NCBI GenBank assembly: GCA_028693695.1 | Contig: JAQUUV010000106.1 | Coordinates: 1 to 7,188, forward strand | Length of the DNA stretch: 7,188 bases | DNA from: Syntrophomonas sp. | GTDB taxonomy: Bacteria > Bacillota > Syntrophomonadia > Syntrophomonadales > Syntrophomonadaceae | Reading direction: 5' to 3' | In this document: piece after piece, positions 1 to 5,550 of the stretch | How positions within the stretch are numbered: the stretch's first letter is position 1 | Layout of the letters: every line of letters starts with the position of its first letter | Position numbers and translations under genes: made by a program | Notes under the pieces: model-generated | Seen by the model: the letters and a program-made list of their open reading frames with translations, nothing else | Told to the model about the DNA's origin: nothing | Database searches by the model: none

Positions 1-98
1 TCATATTGAACCGTTTCAAATCCGGCCTGGGCAGATACTTGAGCTATGCCTCCACCCATCTGACCGGCGCCAATTACCATAATCTTTTTTATTTCCAT
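1..98 (-). CDS. hbd: 3-hydroxybutyryl-CoA dehydrogenase, N-terminal fragment
   Basis: Only the first 32 codons are present; the gene continues past the left window edge. The product starts MEIKKIMVIGAGQMGGGIAQ, a beta strand followed by the Rossmann dinucleotide-binding loop GxGxxG (Gly10, Gly12, Gly15). The GAGxMGxGIAQ version is characteristic of the short-chain 3-hydroxyacyl-CoA dehydrogenase family. These soluble enzymes interconvert 3-hydroxybutyryl-CoA and acetoacetyl-CoA with NAD(P)H. An AAGGAG ribosome binding site (minus strand, 108-113) lies 9 nt before the ATG at 98. The gene starts 49 bp after the thiolase stop on the same strand with no terminator between, so the two are probably cotranscribed. 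They catalyse adjacent steps, making or splitting acetoacetyl-CoA. Substrate chain length cannot be decided from this fragment; a longer-chain enzyme, or the dehydrogenase part of a multidomain protein, is possible. Confidence 0.85.
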   Translation of the reverse strand, partial: MEIKKIMVIGAGQMGGGIAQVSAQAGFETVQY

Positions 99-147
99 CT
101 TGCATTACTCCTTTGCATTGTGATCATCACCCTCAACTCGTTATGCT

Positions 148-1344
148 TTATTCAACTTTGATTAATATAGCGTCGCCCTGGGCGGCTCCACTGCAAATAC
201 CACAGGCGGCGATTCCACCACCACGGCGTTTGAGTTCATAAGCAGCAGTCATCAGGATTCGTCCTCCGCTGGCTCCGATAGGATGACCAAAAGCAACAGC
301 ACTTCCGTTAACATTGACCTTGGCATCCATTTCATCATCGTTTAAACCCAGGATGGCTTTACCACTAGTCAGAGCAACAGCGGCAAAGGCTTCATTAATC
401 TCGATTAGGTCAAGATCCTTAGTGGTCATACCTTTTTCTTTTAATAATTTTTGAATGGATAGTCCGGGTACGGTAGCGATGTATCTGGGCTCCTGAGAAA
501 CTTCAGCATAACCCAGTACAGTTGCCAGTGGTTTGAGGCCGAGTTCATCGGCTTTTTCGCGAGACATTAATACCAGTGCACTAGCACCATCATTAGTTCC
601 AGGTGCATTACCAGCTGTTACTGAACCATTAGGATCGAAAACCGGCGGTAGTTTAGCCAGATCTTCATAGGTACATCCGAAACGGGGTGATTCATCGGTA
701 TCAATAACAATTGGTTTCTTGCCTTTTATCGTTACTGGTACAATCTCATCTATCATCCTACCCGCTTTAATGGCGGCTTCGGCCCGATTTTGACTGCGTA
801 CTGACCAGCGATCCTGTGGTTCGCGATCAAGTTTGAATTCCCGAGCTACTTCTGAACCGTGGATAGCCATATGGCGGTTGTAGATTGCACACCATAAACC
901 GTCCCAAACCATCAGGTCAACAACGTTTTTATTGGGTATTCCCATGCGGGCTCCCCATCTCATATCAGGCAGACCGAAGGGGATGTTAGACATGCTTTCC
1001 ATGCCACCACCCATGGCGATATCCAGGAATCCTCCTGCGATCATCTTGTACGCCAGTCCGCAGGTGACAATACCCGATGAACATACTTTGTTAACGGTAA
1101 TGGATGGTACTTCAACCGGCAGCCCAGCTTTTAGTCCGGCCTGTCTGCCCGGTACCTGGCCACAACCTGCCTGAACTACCTGGCCATAATACAAATACTC
1201 TACCTGTCCGGGTTGAATTCCAGCCCGATTAATTGCTTCTTTAATGGCTATTGCACCCAAATCAACAGCCTTCAATGACTTCAATCCTCCGCCAAATTTT
1301 CCAAAAGGAGTTCTGGCTGCTCCTACGATGACAACTTCCCTCAT
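148..1344 (-). CDS. thl: Acetyl-CoA C-acetyltransferase (thiolase)
   Basis: Full-length 398-residue thiolase, close to the usual 390-400. It condenses two acetyl-CoA to acetoacetyl-CoA, or cleaves acetoacetyl-CoA thiolytically when running towards beta-oxidation. Visible motifs are the nucleophilic Cys88 in NKVCSSG, the GGGMESMS stretch near 112-119, NEAFA at 317-321, the active-site His354 in GHPIGASG, and the C-terminal CxG motif with the acid/base Cys384 (C-S-G). An extra Cys381 sits three residues before it. In the Clostridium acetobutylicum thiolase the two catalytic cysteines can form a regulatory disulfide; whether that happens here is unknown. I start at the ATG at 1344, which has an ideal AGGAGG 7 nt upstream and gives the standard MREVVIVGAARTPFG N-terminus. 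The frame stays open to a GTG at 1440, but that would add 32 unrelated residues running through a terminator. The gene is followed by hbd and preceded by the zinc-ribbon gene and a sigma-54 promoter. Confidence 0.95.
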   Translation of the reverse strand: MREVVIVGAARTPFGKFGGGLKSLKAVDLGAIAIKEAINRAGIQPGQVEYLYYGQVVQAGCGQVPGRQAGLKAGLPVEVPSITVNKVCSSGIVTCGLAYKMIAGGFLDIAMGGGMESMSNIPFGLPDMRWGARMGIPNKNVVDLMVWDGLWCAIYNRHMAIHGSEVAREFKLDREPQDRWSVRSQNRAEAAIKAGRMIDEIVPVTIKGKKPIVIDTDESPRFGCTYEDLAKLPPVFDPNGSVTAGNAPGTNDGASALVLMSREKADELGLKPLATVLGYAEVSQEPRYIATVPGLSIQKLLKEKGMTTKDLDLIEINEAFAAVALTSGKAILGLNDDEMDAKVNVNGSAVAFGHPIGASGGRILMTAAYELKRRGGGIAACGICSGAAQGDAILIKVE

Positions 1345-1351
1345 TATTATT

Positions 1352-1357
1352 CCTCCT
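1352..1357 (-). promoter_or_regulatory. Ribosome binding site fixing the thiolase start
   Basis: On the minus strand AGGAGG, within GAGGAGGA, lies 7 nt before the ATG at 1344. It decides between that ATG and the longer open frame reaching 1440. Confidence 0.85.
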
Positions 1358-1423
1358 CTTCTAATTTTTGTTAAATCCACGCAGTTATGGTGATAATGGC
1401 CCTTGATCAACCTCCTTTCGGGC

Positions 1424-1463
1424 AAAAAATGACCCCGCACAGCAATGGTTTGTTCTGGCGGGG
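1424..1463 (-). terminator. Intercistronic terminator or attenuator between zinc-ribbon gene and thiolase
   Basis: The arms CCCCGC and GCGGGG (1433-1438 and 1458-1463) form a perfect 6-bp GC-rich stem, with a weaker inner stem around 1441-1454. On the minus strand the hairpin is followed by TCA and then six T (1424-1429), the layout of an intrinsic terminator. It lies about 50 bp after the stop of the small zinc-ribbon gene and 80 bp before the thiolase start. I found no convincing new promoter between it and the thiolase, so partial read-through or regulated attenuation is likely. The three bases between stem and T-run make it weaker than a textbook terminator. Confidence 0.55.
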
Positions 1464-1515
1464 CTCTATGGCTCTCATGTTCAGAATATGAGGAGTATTT
1501 AGTTTTGCTTGGTGT

Positions 1516-1701
1516 TTAGACCTTAAAAACGGAACCGTTAATCTTTTCTCGGCCTGAATGGCTATTCACTTGGTCTGTGTAGACCAGGTTCTCGATTAGA
1601 CAGTTGCTCATTCCGCAACGGGGACATTTTATCTCCAAGCGCTTGCATCCAAGGTATTTTCCCAGCAGTTTTTTGCACTTCTCGCAGCGGAAATCCTGCA
1701 T
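1516..1701 (-). CDS. Small Com-like zinc-ribbon protein
   Basis: A 61-residue protein whose first half carries two CxxC knuckles, Cys6-x2-Cys9 and Cys26-x2-Cys29, around the sequence FRCEKCKKLLGKYLG and then EIKCPRCG. This pattern (FRCxxCxKLL, about 15 residues, IKCPRC) is that of the Mu-like Com family of zinc fingers. In phage Mu, Com binds mRNA and activates translation of mom. The second half is polar and has no recognised motif. Two ATGs are adjacent (1704 and 1701). GGGAGG at 1708-1713 lies 3 nt from the first and 6 nt from the second, so I prefer the second; the alternative adds one Met. No phage genes surround it. It is the first gene after the sigma-54 promoter and is followed by a terminator. 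A nucleic-acid-binding role is likely from the family; its target and purpose here are unknown. Confidence 0.75.
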   Translation of the reverse strand: MQDFRCEKCKKLLGKYLGCKRLEIKCPRCGMSNCLIENLVYTDQVNSHSGREKINGSVFKV

Positions 1702-1804
1702 CATATTCCTCCCTTTTTGTAATAGAAAATCATTTAGTTAAAACATGTGTTTTATAATAAGTAGTTAATAAAGCAATAGTCATCTTTCGGTTACACACTA
1801 TAGT

Positions 1805-1820
1805 TGCAATTATCGGGCCA
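1805..1820 (-). promoter_or_regulatory. Sigma-54 (-24/-12) promoter for the zinc-ribbon/thiolase operon
   Basis: On the minus strand the sequence TGGCCCGATAATTGCA matches the sigma-54 consensus TGGCAC-N5-TTGCW at every position except A to C in the first block. The invariant GG and GC have exact spacing. The predicted start of transcription is near 1794, leaving about a 93-nt leader before the zinc-ribbon gene. The next gene upstream on the same strand encodes a sigma-54 activator, which strongly supports the call. The promoter lies just downstream of the activator's terminator, so it is insulated from that transcript. Confidence 0.85.
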
Positions 1821-1867
1821 CATTTTATATAAATAGATAAATGCGATTATGCCCGGTATTTGAGTCC

Positions 1868-1898
1868 AAAAAAAAAGAATGACATTTGTCATTCTTTT
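1868..1898 (-). terminator. Intrinsic terminator of the sigma-54 activator gene
   Basis: GAATGAC and GTCATTC (1877-1883 and 1888-1894) form a 7-bp stem with a four-base loop, extended by four A-T pairs on the outside. On the minus strand the hairpin runs into nine T (1868-1876). It lies about 290 bp after the activator stop, so that transcript would have a long 3' untranslated region containing both dyads. On the plus strand only TTTTCT follows, so it probably works mainly on the minus strand. Confidence 0.8.
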
Positions 1899-1905
1899 CT
1901 CAAGC

Positions 1906-1946
1906 GTTTCTTATCTGCAACAAACTATTCTAAAACCTTGTTGCAG
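1906..1946. promoter_or_regulatory. Probable activator-binding site (enhancer) 1
   Basis: CTGCAACAA (1915-1923) and TTGTTGCAG (1938-1946) are a perfect inverted repeat separated by 14 bp. The left arm belongs to a 17-base unit, GTTTCTTATCTGCAACA (1906-1922), that matches the unit at 2124-2140 at 15 of 17 positions. The site is centred about 135 bp upstream of the predicted sigma-54 start, a usual enhancer distance. Binding by the neighbouring activator is inference. Confidence 0.6.
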
Positions 1947-2123
1947 AAATACAGGTTCAATTATTTATAATTATGACAGTTTTCTGGTTCTACTTTTATA
2001 GCTACTGTAGATATGAGACTTTAAATATATGCAATTAAAAAAATAATTCATTATCGACTGACAAGCATACATTTACGACACAATAACTGGTGGAGATTTG
2101 CAACGAATACTCTTTGGAATGCT

Positions 2124-2160
2124 GTTTCTGATATGCAACATTAAATTGCATATCGGAAAC
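2124..2160. promoter_or_regulatory. Probable activator-binding site (enhancer) 2, long perfect dyad
   Basis: The arms GTTTCTGATATGCAA (2124-2138) and TTGCATATCGGAAAC (2146-2160) are complementary at 14 of 15 positions around a 7-base spacer; the only mismatch is 2129 with 2155. The left arm plus two bases repeats the unit in the other dyad with two changes. There is no T-run on either side, so a terminator is unlikely. It lies about 350 bp upstream of the sigma-54 start and 30 bp after the activator stop. In RNA it would form a strong hairpin in the activator 3' untranslated region, which is the main alternative role. Confidence 0.55.
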
Positions 2161-2189
2161 AATATCGATTCAAAGCAAAAGCAAATTGG

Positions 2190-4292
2190 TCATATGTTCC
2201 TACCCAGATGGCTAATTCCATATTTGGCAGCTTTTCTCACAACTGTAGATGCATCAACTTTTAATTCTTTAGCCATCTGCCGGGTGGTTCGGAATTTCGC
2301 ATAGGCTTTTTCCAATATTTGCCTTTCTACGCTTTCTACCGCATCATGTAAGGGTATTATCCCGGAAACAAAAACTTCCGAAGTATTCTCAAGTAACGCT
2401 TCACTTATGAAGGAAGGTAGGTCCTCACGGGTCAATACTATTTTGGTGCTTATGACCAATAGTCTCTCAATCAAGTTTTCTAGTTCCCTTACATTGCCCG
2501 GCCAATTGTAACCCATGAATATTTCCACTACTTCTGGAGATATCTTTTTATCCAGCTTGTGTTTACGGTTAAACATCTGCATAAAATGAGCAACCAAAGG
2601 TGGGATATCTTCTTTTCGATCCCTTAGTGGGGGGACGTGAACAGGCACCACATTTAAGCGGTAATACAGGTCTTCACGGAACATCTTCTTCTCTACCAAT
2701 TCTAAGAGTTTATGGTTGGTTCCGGTGACAATACGGGCATCTACCGGTATAGATTTAACTCCCCCTACCCGTACTATTTCTCTGTTCTGCAAAACTCTCA
2801 GTAGTTTCACCTGAAGATTATAGGGCAAGTCTCCTATCTCATCCAAAAATAGTGTTCCACCAGTGGCTAGTTGAAAGTAACCTGCTTTGCCCTCCTTTTT
2901 AGCTCCGGTGAATGCTCCGTATTCATAGCCAAATAATTCTGACTCTAGGAGGTTTTCAGGTATTGCACCACAATTGACCTTTATATAGGGTCCATTTATT
3001 CTGTTGCTGTTCTTGTGAATAGTCTCAGCAATAAGTTCTTTTCCAGTCCCTGATTCTCCGGTGATCAAAATAGTGGAGTCGAACTGGGCTAGCCGGATAA
3101 CCATATCAAAAAGGTCTTTCATCTTGCTTGAATTAATAATAATGTTGTTGGAACCTTTATACTGTAATCGCAGGGTACGCAACTGGCTTTCATAGTGTTG
3201 ACTGAGACCCTCTACCTCCTCCAACTTTTGTTTCAGCATATTGAGTTCAGTTATATCACGCACATTACTTACCACTCGAAAGATGTTCCCCACCTCGTCG
3301 TAAACTGGGCTAGCTGTACTCAGAGTGGTTTTACCAGTCTTCATTTCCTGGATTATAGTAACCGGTTCTTTCTTTTTTATGGCCAGAGCAGTTACTGACT
3401 CGGAGACAATTCCCTCAGTCTCAATATCAGTTACGTTTCTACCGATAAATTCGCTCTCGCTTACACCGGTAATTCTTTCATAGGCCTTGTTCAATCGTAA
3501 GGTAAGTCCGTCCCCATCGGTTATATATAAACCGTCAAAGGATGAGTCAATTATCGCGTCCAATTCTCGATTAAGTTCTTTAACATACTCTAACTCCCGA
3601 GAGATATTCTCTATTTCAGAAATATCCTGTAAAACAGCAACCGCGCCTGCTAGCTTGCCGTTCTTATAAATTGGAGTACGGTTGGATAGGAATTTGCGCC
3701 CACTCAAGATTAAATTCTTTACAGGCTCAGCATTACCTGTATGGGCAACGTCAATTAGTCCACTGGTAGGAAAAATATCTATCACCTTTTTGCCTCGAGC
3801 CTCGTCGGCTTTCATTCCGAGATTTATTTCCGCTGCCTTGTTAAAAACAGTGATTATGCCCTTTTCATTAACAGCCACAATCAGGTTATGGGTGGAATTA
3901 ATGATGGTATCTAACTCGGTAGAGATTTCCTTATAAGAACGAAAAAATGCCGCAAACAGATCACTGCGAGTTATTATTCCTACAATATTGTTCCCATCTA
4001 GAATCGGCAATCGGCCCACTCCAGGATTCAGATAGTCTTCAATATTATCATCGGGATGTCCTGTATTAACCTGGCGGGTCATAAATTCCGACAGTGGTGT
4101 ATGAGCGTTCATTCCCTGGCTTACCATTCGAAAGATATGGCTCTTGGTGAATAGACCTATAATGTTCCCATTCTCATCTATCACCGGGGCGCCGTCCACC
4201 TGTCTATCAGAAAATAGAGCAGCAGCTTCCTGAACCGATTGTTCAGGTCTTAATGTAATTGGATTAGGGGTCATTATGTCTCTAAGTTTCAT
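2190..4292 (-). CDS. Sigma-54-dependent transcriptional activator (CBS-CBS-PAS-PAS-AAA+-HTH)
   Basis: Enhancer-binding protein that opens sigma-54 promoters by ATP hydrolysis. Numbered from the GTG at 4322, the domains are: two CBS domains (about 15-65 and 78-128, each beginning as a MTxxx repeat), PAS (about 133-235), PAS (about 248-360), a short coiled linker, the AAA+ domain (about 395-635) and a Fis/TyrR-like helix-turn-helix (about 672-703). The ATPase has Walker A GESGTGKE (422-429), the sigma-54-contacting GAFTGA loop (469-474), Walker B TLFLDEIG (490-497) and NWPGNVREL (606-614), so it should be functional. There is no receiver domain; control is probably by ligand, with CBS domains commonly binding adenosine nucleotides and PAS binding small molecules or redox cofactors. 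I prefer the ATG at 4292 (700 residues, MKLRDIMTP start). ATG 4295 and GTG 4322 are alternatives, and all have weak ribosome binding sites. The likely target is the sigma-54 promoter at 1805-1820. Confidence 0.93.
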   Translation of the reverse strand: MKLRDIMTPNPITLRPEQSVQEAAALFSDRQVDGAPVIDENGNIIGLFTKSHIFRMVSQGMNAHTPLSEFMTRQVNTGHPDDNIEDYLNPGVGRLPILDGNNIVGIITRSDLFAAFFRSYKEISTELDTIINSTHNLIVAVNEKGIITVFNKAAEINLGMKADEARGKKVIDIFPTSGLIDVAHTGNAEPVKNLILSGRKFLSNRTPIYKNGKLAGAVAVLQDISEIENISRELEYVKELNRELDAIIDSSFDGLYITDGDGLTLRLNKAYERITGVSESEFIGRNVTDIETEGIVSESVTALAIKKKEPVTIIQEMKTGKTTLSTASPVYDEVGNIFRVVSNVRDITELNMLKQKLEEVEGLSQHYESQLRTLRLQYKGSNNIIINSSKMKDLFDMVIRLAQFDSTILITGESGTGKELIAETIHKNSNRINGPYIKVNCGAIPENLLESELFGYEYGAFTGAKKEGKAGYFQLATGGTLFLDEIGDLPYNLQVKLLRVLQNREIVRVGGVKSIPVDARIVTGTNHKLLELVEKKMFREDLYYRLNVVPVHVPPLRDRKEDIPPLVAHFMQMFNRKHKLDKKISPEVVEIFMGYNWPGNVRELENLIERLLVISTKIVLTREDLPSFISEALLENTSEVFVSGIIPLHDAVESVERQILEKAYAKFRTTRQMAKELKVDASTVVRKAAKYGISHLGRNI

Positions 4293-4387
4293 CATACCAC
4301 CGCTTTTTTCAATATTTGGCACAAATACCTGTATAATTAATATATATTTAATGGCATTACTTTCCAGACATTTTTTTATATAAAATA

Positions 4388-4416
4388 TTGCTTTTTTAAC
4401 GCTTGCATAATATAAT
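4388..4416 (+). promoter_or_regulatory. Strong sigma-A promoter for the non-coding RNA
   Basis: TTGCTT (4388-4393), a 17-bp spacer and a perfect TATAAT (4411-4416) form a near-consensus vegetative promoter. Transcription should start near G4423, only two bases before the terminal stem of the RNA. A strong promoter placed exactly at the edge of a long closing stem, with no ribosome binding site or open frame after it, is the main evidence for an RNA gene. Confidence 0.85.
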
Positions 4417-4422
4417 ATAACT

Positions 4423-4612
4423 GTGGTGGCGGAGAACTTGGGATAGCCTAGTATCTTAGGTCAATAGACAGTTAGTTGCCTTACCACTAGTTAGAGGGTT
4501 CTTTTAAATAGATCTCGGTTTAAGTTTATTGGTGGTTCATTTCGAGTTAGTTGGAGTTAGAAACAAGTTCTGGTTTCTCGGATCATAGAGGTCAGGGTCT
4601 TTCTCCGCCACC
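4423..4612 (+). ncRNA. Structured non-coding RNA of about 190 nt, candidate 6S RNA
   Basis: The two ends pair perfectly over 12 bp (GGTGGCGGAGAA at 4425-4436 with TTCTCCGCCACC at 4601-4612). Internal helices include a 9-bp stem at 4483-4491 with 4528-4536 (with G-U pairs), a hairpin CCTAG/TTAGG at 4447-4460, and a hairpin AGAAAC/GTTTCT at 4559-4578. It has its own strong promoter and terminator and no credible coding frame. Length (6S RNAs are about 180-200 nt), closed ends, large middle unpaired areas and a free-standing gene all resemble 6S RNA, which binds the housekeeping RNA polymerase and mimics an open promoter. I cannot confirm the conserved 6S bubble residues, so the family is tentative. 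tmRNA, RNase P and SRP RNA are unlikely because their hallmark sequences are absent. Being an RNA gene is much surer than being 6S. The mature 3' end is inferred from the stem. Confidence 0.7.
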
Positions 4613-4630
4613 TTAATACGTTCAAGATAA

Positions 4631-4673
4631 ATATCCTCATGAGTGTTTAGCTCATGAGGATATTTTTGTTTTT
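4631..4673 (+). terminator. Intrinsic terminator after the non-coding RNA
   Basis: ATATCCTCATGAG (4631-4643) pairs perfectly over 13 bp with CTCATGAGGATAT (4651-4663) around a 7-base loop, followed by TTTTGTTTTT (4664-4673). This is a strong rightward terminator 18 nt beyond the closing stem of the RNA. It separates the RNA from the sirtuin gene. Confidence 0.92.
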
Positions 4674-4718
4674 GTCATTCTTTATTTGCCTCCTGGATTT
4701 CAATACAGTGTCTCACTC

Positions 4719-4746
4719 TTTCCAAGGATGGATTTAATGCTATAAT
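4719..4746 (+). promoter_or_regulatory. Extended -10 promoter for the sirtuin gene
   Basis: A perfect TATAAT (4741-4746) is preceded by TGC (4738-4740), forming an extended -10 element. The -35 candidate TTTCCA (4719-4724, 16-bp spacer) matches consensus at 4 of 6 positions. The start is expected near 4752, giving a leader of about 55 nt to the TTG start. Confidence 0.65.
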
Positions 4747-4790
4747 TACTGCAGGTACATTCCACGTTAGAGTGTATCCCCGTACCATAT

Positions 4791-4799
4791 AAGGGGTGG
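4791..4799 (+). promoter_or_regulatory. Ribosome binding site supporting the TTG start of the sirtuin gene
   Basis: AAGGGGTGG lies 6 nt before TTG 4806, the only in-frame start consistent with the family N-terminus. Part of it can fold into a small hairpin, TACCA (4783-4787) with TGGTA (4797-4801), leaving AAGGGG in the loop. This could moderately tune translation, but the stem is only 5 bp. Confidence 0.6.
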
Positions 4800-4805
4800 T
4801 ATTAA

Positions 4806-5549
4806 TTGGATAAGAGTATTGATAAAATCATTGAGTTACTGAAGCATTCGAAAAACACCGTGGTGGTAACTGGTGCCGGTATAAGTACCGAAGCAGGCAT
4901 CCCCGACTTTCGAGGAGAAAATGGCATTTATCGGAAGTTGGGAGAGAATCGGGTTATGAGCATAATTAATAGTGACTTTTTCCATAGTTCACCGGATAAA
5001 TTCTATGAATTTTACCGGCAATATTTCATGTTTAAACCTGTCCAACCGAGCCTGGCTCACTTGATGCTGGCCGATATGGAGAAAAGAGGAATTGTTAAGG
5101 CAATTGTTACCCAGAACATTGACAACTTACATCAAAAGGCTGGCAGCAAAAGAGTAATCGCCATTCATGGTAATTCTGATCGTTACTTGTGCACTAAGAA
5201 AAGTTGCTCTTCTGTTTATGATGGGCTTTATGTTGATAATTGCCCTCAGGTAGTTCCCACCTGTTCAATATGCGGCAGTATACTGAAACCGGACGTGGTC
5301 CTTTTCGGAGAGCAGATCCACAACTACCTGGATGCCCAGGAGAGCATCTTAAGAGCCCGGTTAATAGTGGTTATAGGATCTTCCCTAACCGTTTATCCCC
5401 TGGCTGGGTTTATAAAAGAGTTCAGCACTTTCACCCAGGATTTGATTATTATCAACAAGGGATATACCCAAATGGATCATGCCGCAACCGTAAAAGTAGA
5501 TACCAGTAACACCGGAGTGCTGCTGGAACAGATTTGCAAACGCCTTTAA
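4806..5549 (+). CDS. cobB: NAD-dependent protein deacylase (sirtuin, CobB/SrtN type)
   Basis: A 247-residue class III deacetylase, normal length for a bacterial sirtuin. It removes acetyl (and possibly other acyl) groups from lysines using NAD, yielding nicotinamide and O-acyl-ADP-ribose, in the cytoplasm. Visible motifs are GAGIS (23-27), DFRG (34-37), TQNIDNLH (102-109), the catalytic His121 in HGN, four zinc-binding cysteines (Cys129, Cys134, Cys153, Cys156; the first pair is CxxxxC rather than the commoner CxxC), FGE (167-169), GSSLTVYP (191-198) and INKG (216-219). After DFRG the sequence NGIYRKLG lacks the Tyr/Arg pocket of SIRT5-like desuccinylases, so deacetylation is most likely. The start codon is TTG, supported by AAGGGGTGG 6 nt upstream. 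It has its own promoter, after the RNA terminator. Known sirtuins regulate acyl-CoA synthetases, which would suit an acyl-CoA-based metabolism; that link is inference here. Confidence 0.93.
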   Translation: MDKSIDKIIELLKHSKNTVVVTGAGISTEAGIPDFRGENGIYRKLGENRVMSIINSDFFHSSPDKFYEFYRQYFMFKPVQPSLAHLMLADMEKRGIVKAIVTQNIDNLHQKAGSKRVIAIHGNSDRYLCTKKSCSSVYDGLYVDNCPQVVPTCSICGSILKPDVVLFGEQIHNYLDAQESILRARLIVVIGSSLTVYPLAGFIKEFSTFTQDLIIINKGYTQMDHAATVKVDTSNTGVLLEQICKRL

Positions 5550-5550
5550 T

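Larger units (their letters stand above)
1702..2189. other. Intergenic regulatory region with no gene
   Basis: AT-rich stretch between the activator stop and the zinc-ribbon gene. It contains the activator terminator, the sigma-54 promoter and two related dyads, each listed separately. Between 1950 and 2110 I see only AT-rich sequence plus one further ATATGCAA (2027-2034) that matches the core of the dyads. Short open frames here lack ribosome binding sites and protein-like composition. Confidence 0.7.
4293..4805. other. Divergent intergenic region carrying an RNA gene
   Basis: Lies between the activator (reading left) and the sirtuin gene (reading right) and contains no protein gene. The right-reading side holds a promoter, a structured RNA, its terminator and the sirtuin promoter, all listed separately. 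The 4293-4387 side, upstream of the activator, is very AT-rich, and I could not pick out a convincing leftward promoter there. Confidence 0.7.

Noticed and set aside
932..1174. Plus-strand frame of 80 codons inside the thiolase gene
   Set aside because: It lies entirely within the well-supported thiolase on the other strand and has a proline-rich, unfamily-like composition; a shadow frame.
1345..1440. Longer thiolase N-terminus from the GTG at 1440
   Set aside because: The extra 32 residues do not resemble the family and run through the terminator T-run; the ATG at 1344 has an ideal ribosome binding site.
1741..1752. Small near-palindrome AAACATGTGTTT in the leader of the zinc-ribbon gene
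   Set aside because: Arms of only 5 bp in AT-rich sequence and no second copy; too likely by chance to call an operator.
2124..2160. The long dyad as a terminator
   Set aside because: No T-run follows on either strand, while a proper terminator with T9 lies further downstream at 1868-1898.
2098..2304. Plus-strand frame of 68 codons across the long dyad
   Set aside because: It overlaps the activator 3' end and the dyad at 2124-2160, has no ribosome binding site and no protein-family resemblance.
4423..4612. The structured RNA as a riboswitch leader of the sirtuin gene
   Set aside because: A strong terminator and a separate promoter lie between it and the sirtuin gene, and the closing stem and terminator do not compete for bases. 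A self-contained RNA gene fits better.
5240..5509. Plus-strand frame of 89 codons in the sirtuin gene
   Set aside because: It is a shifted frame of a sirtuin whose motifs are intact throughout, with no start signals.
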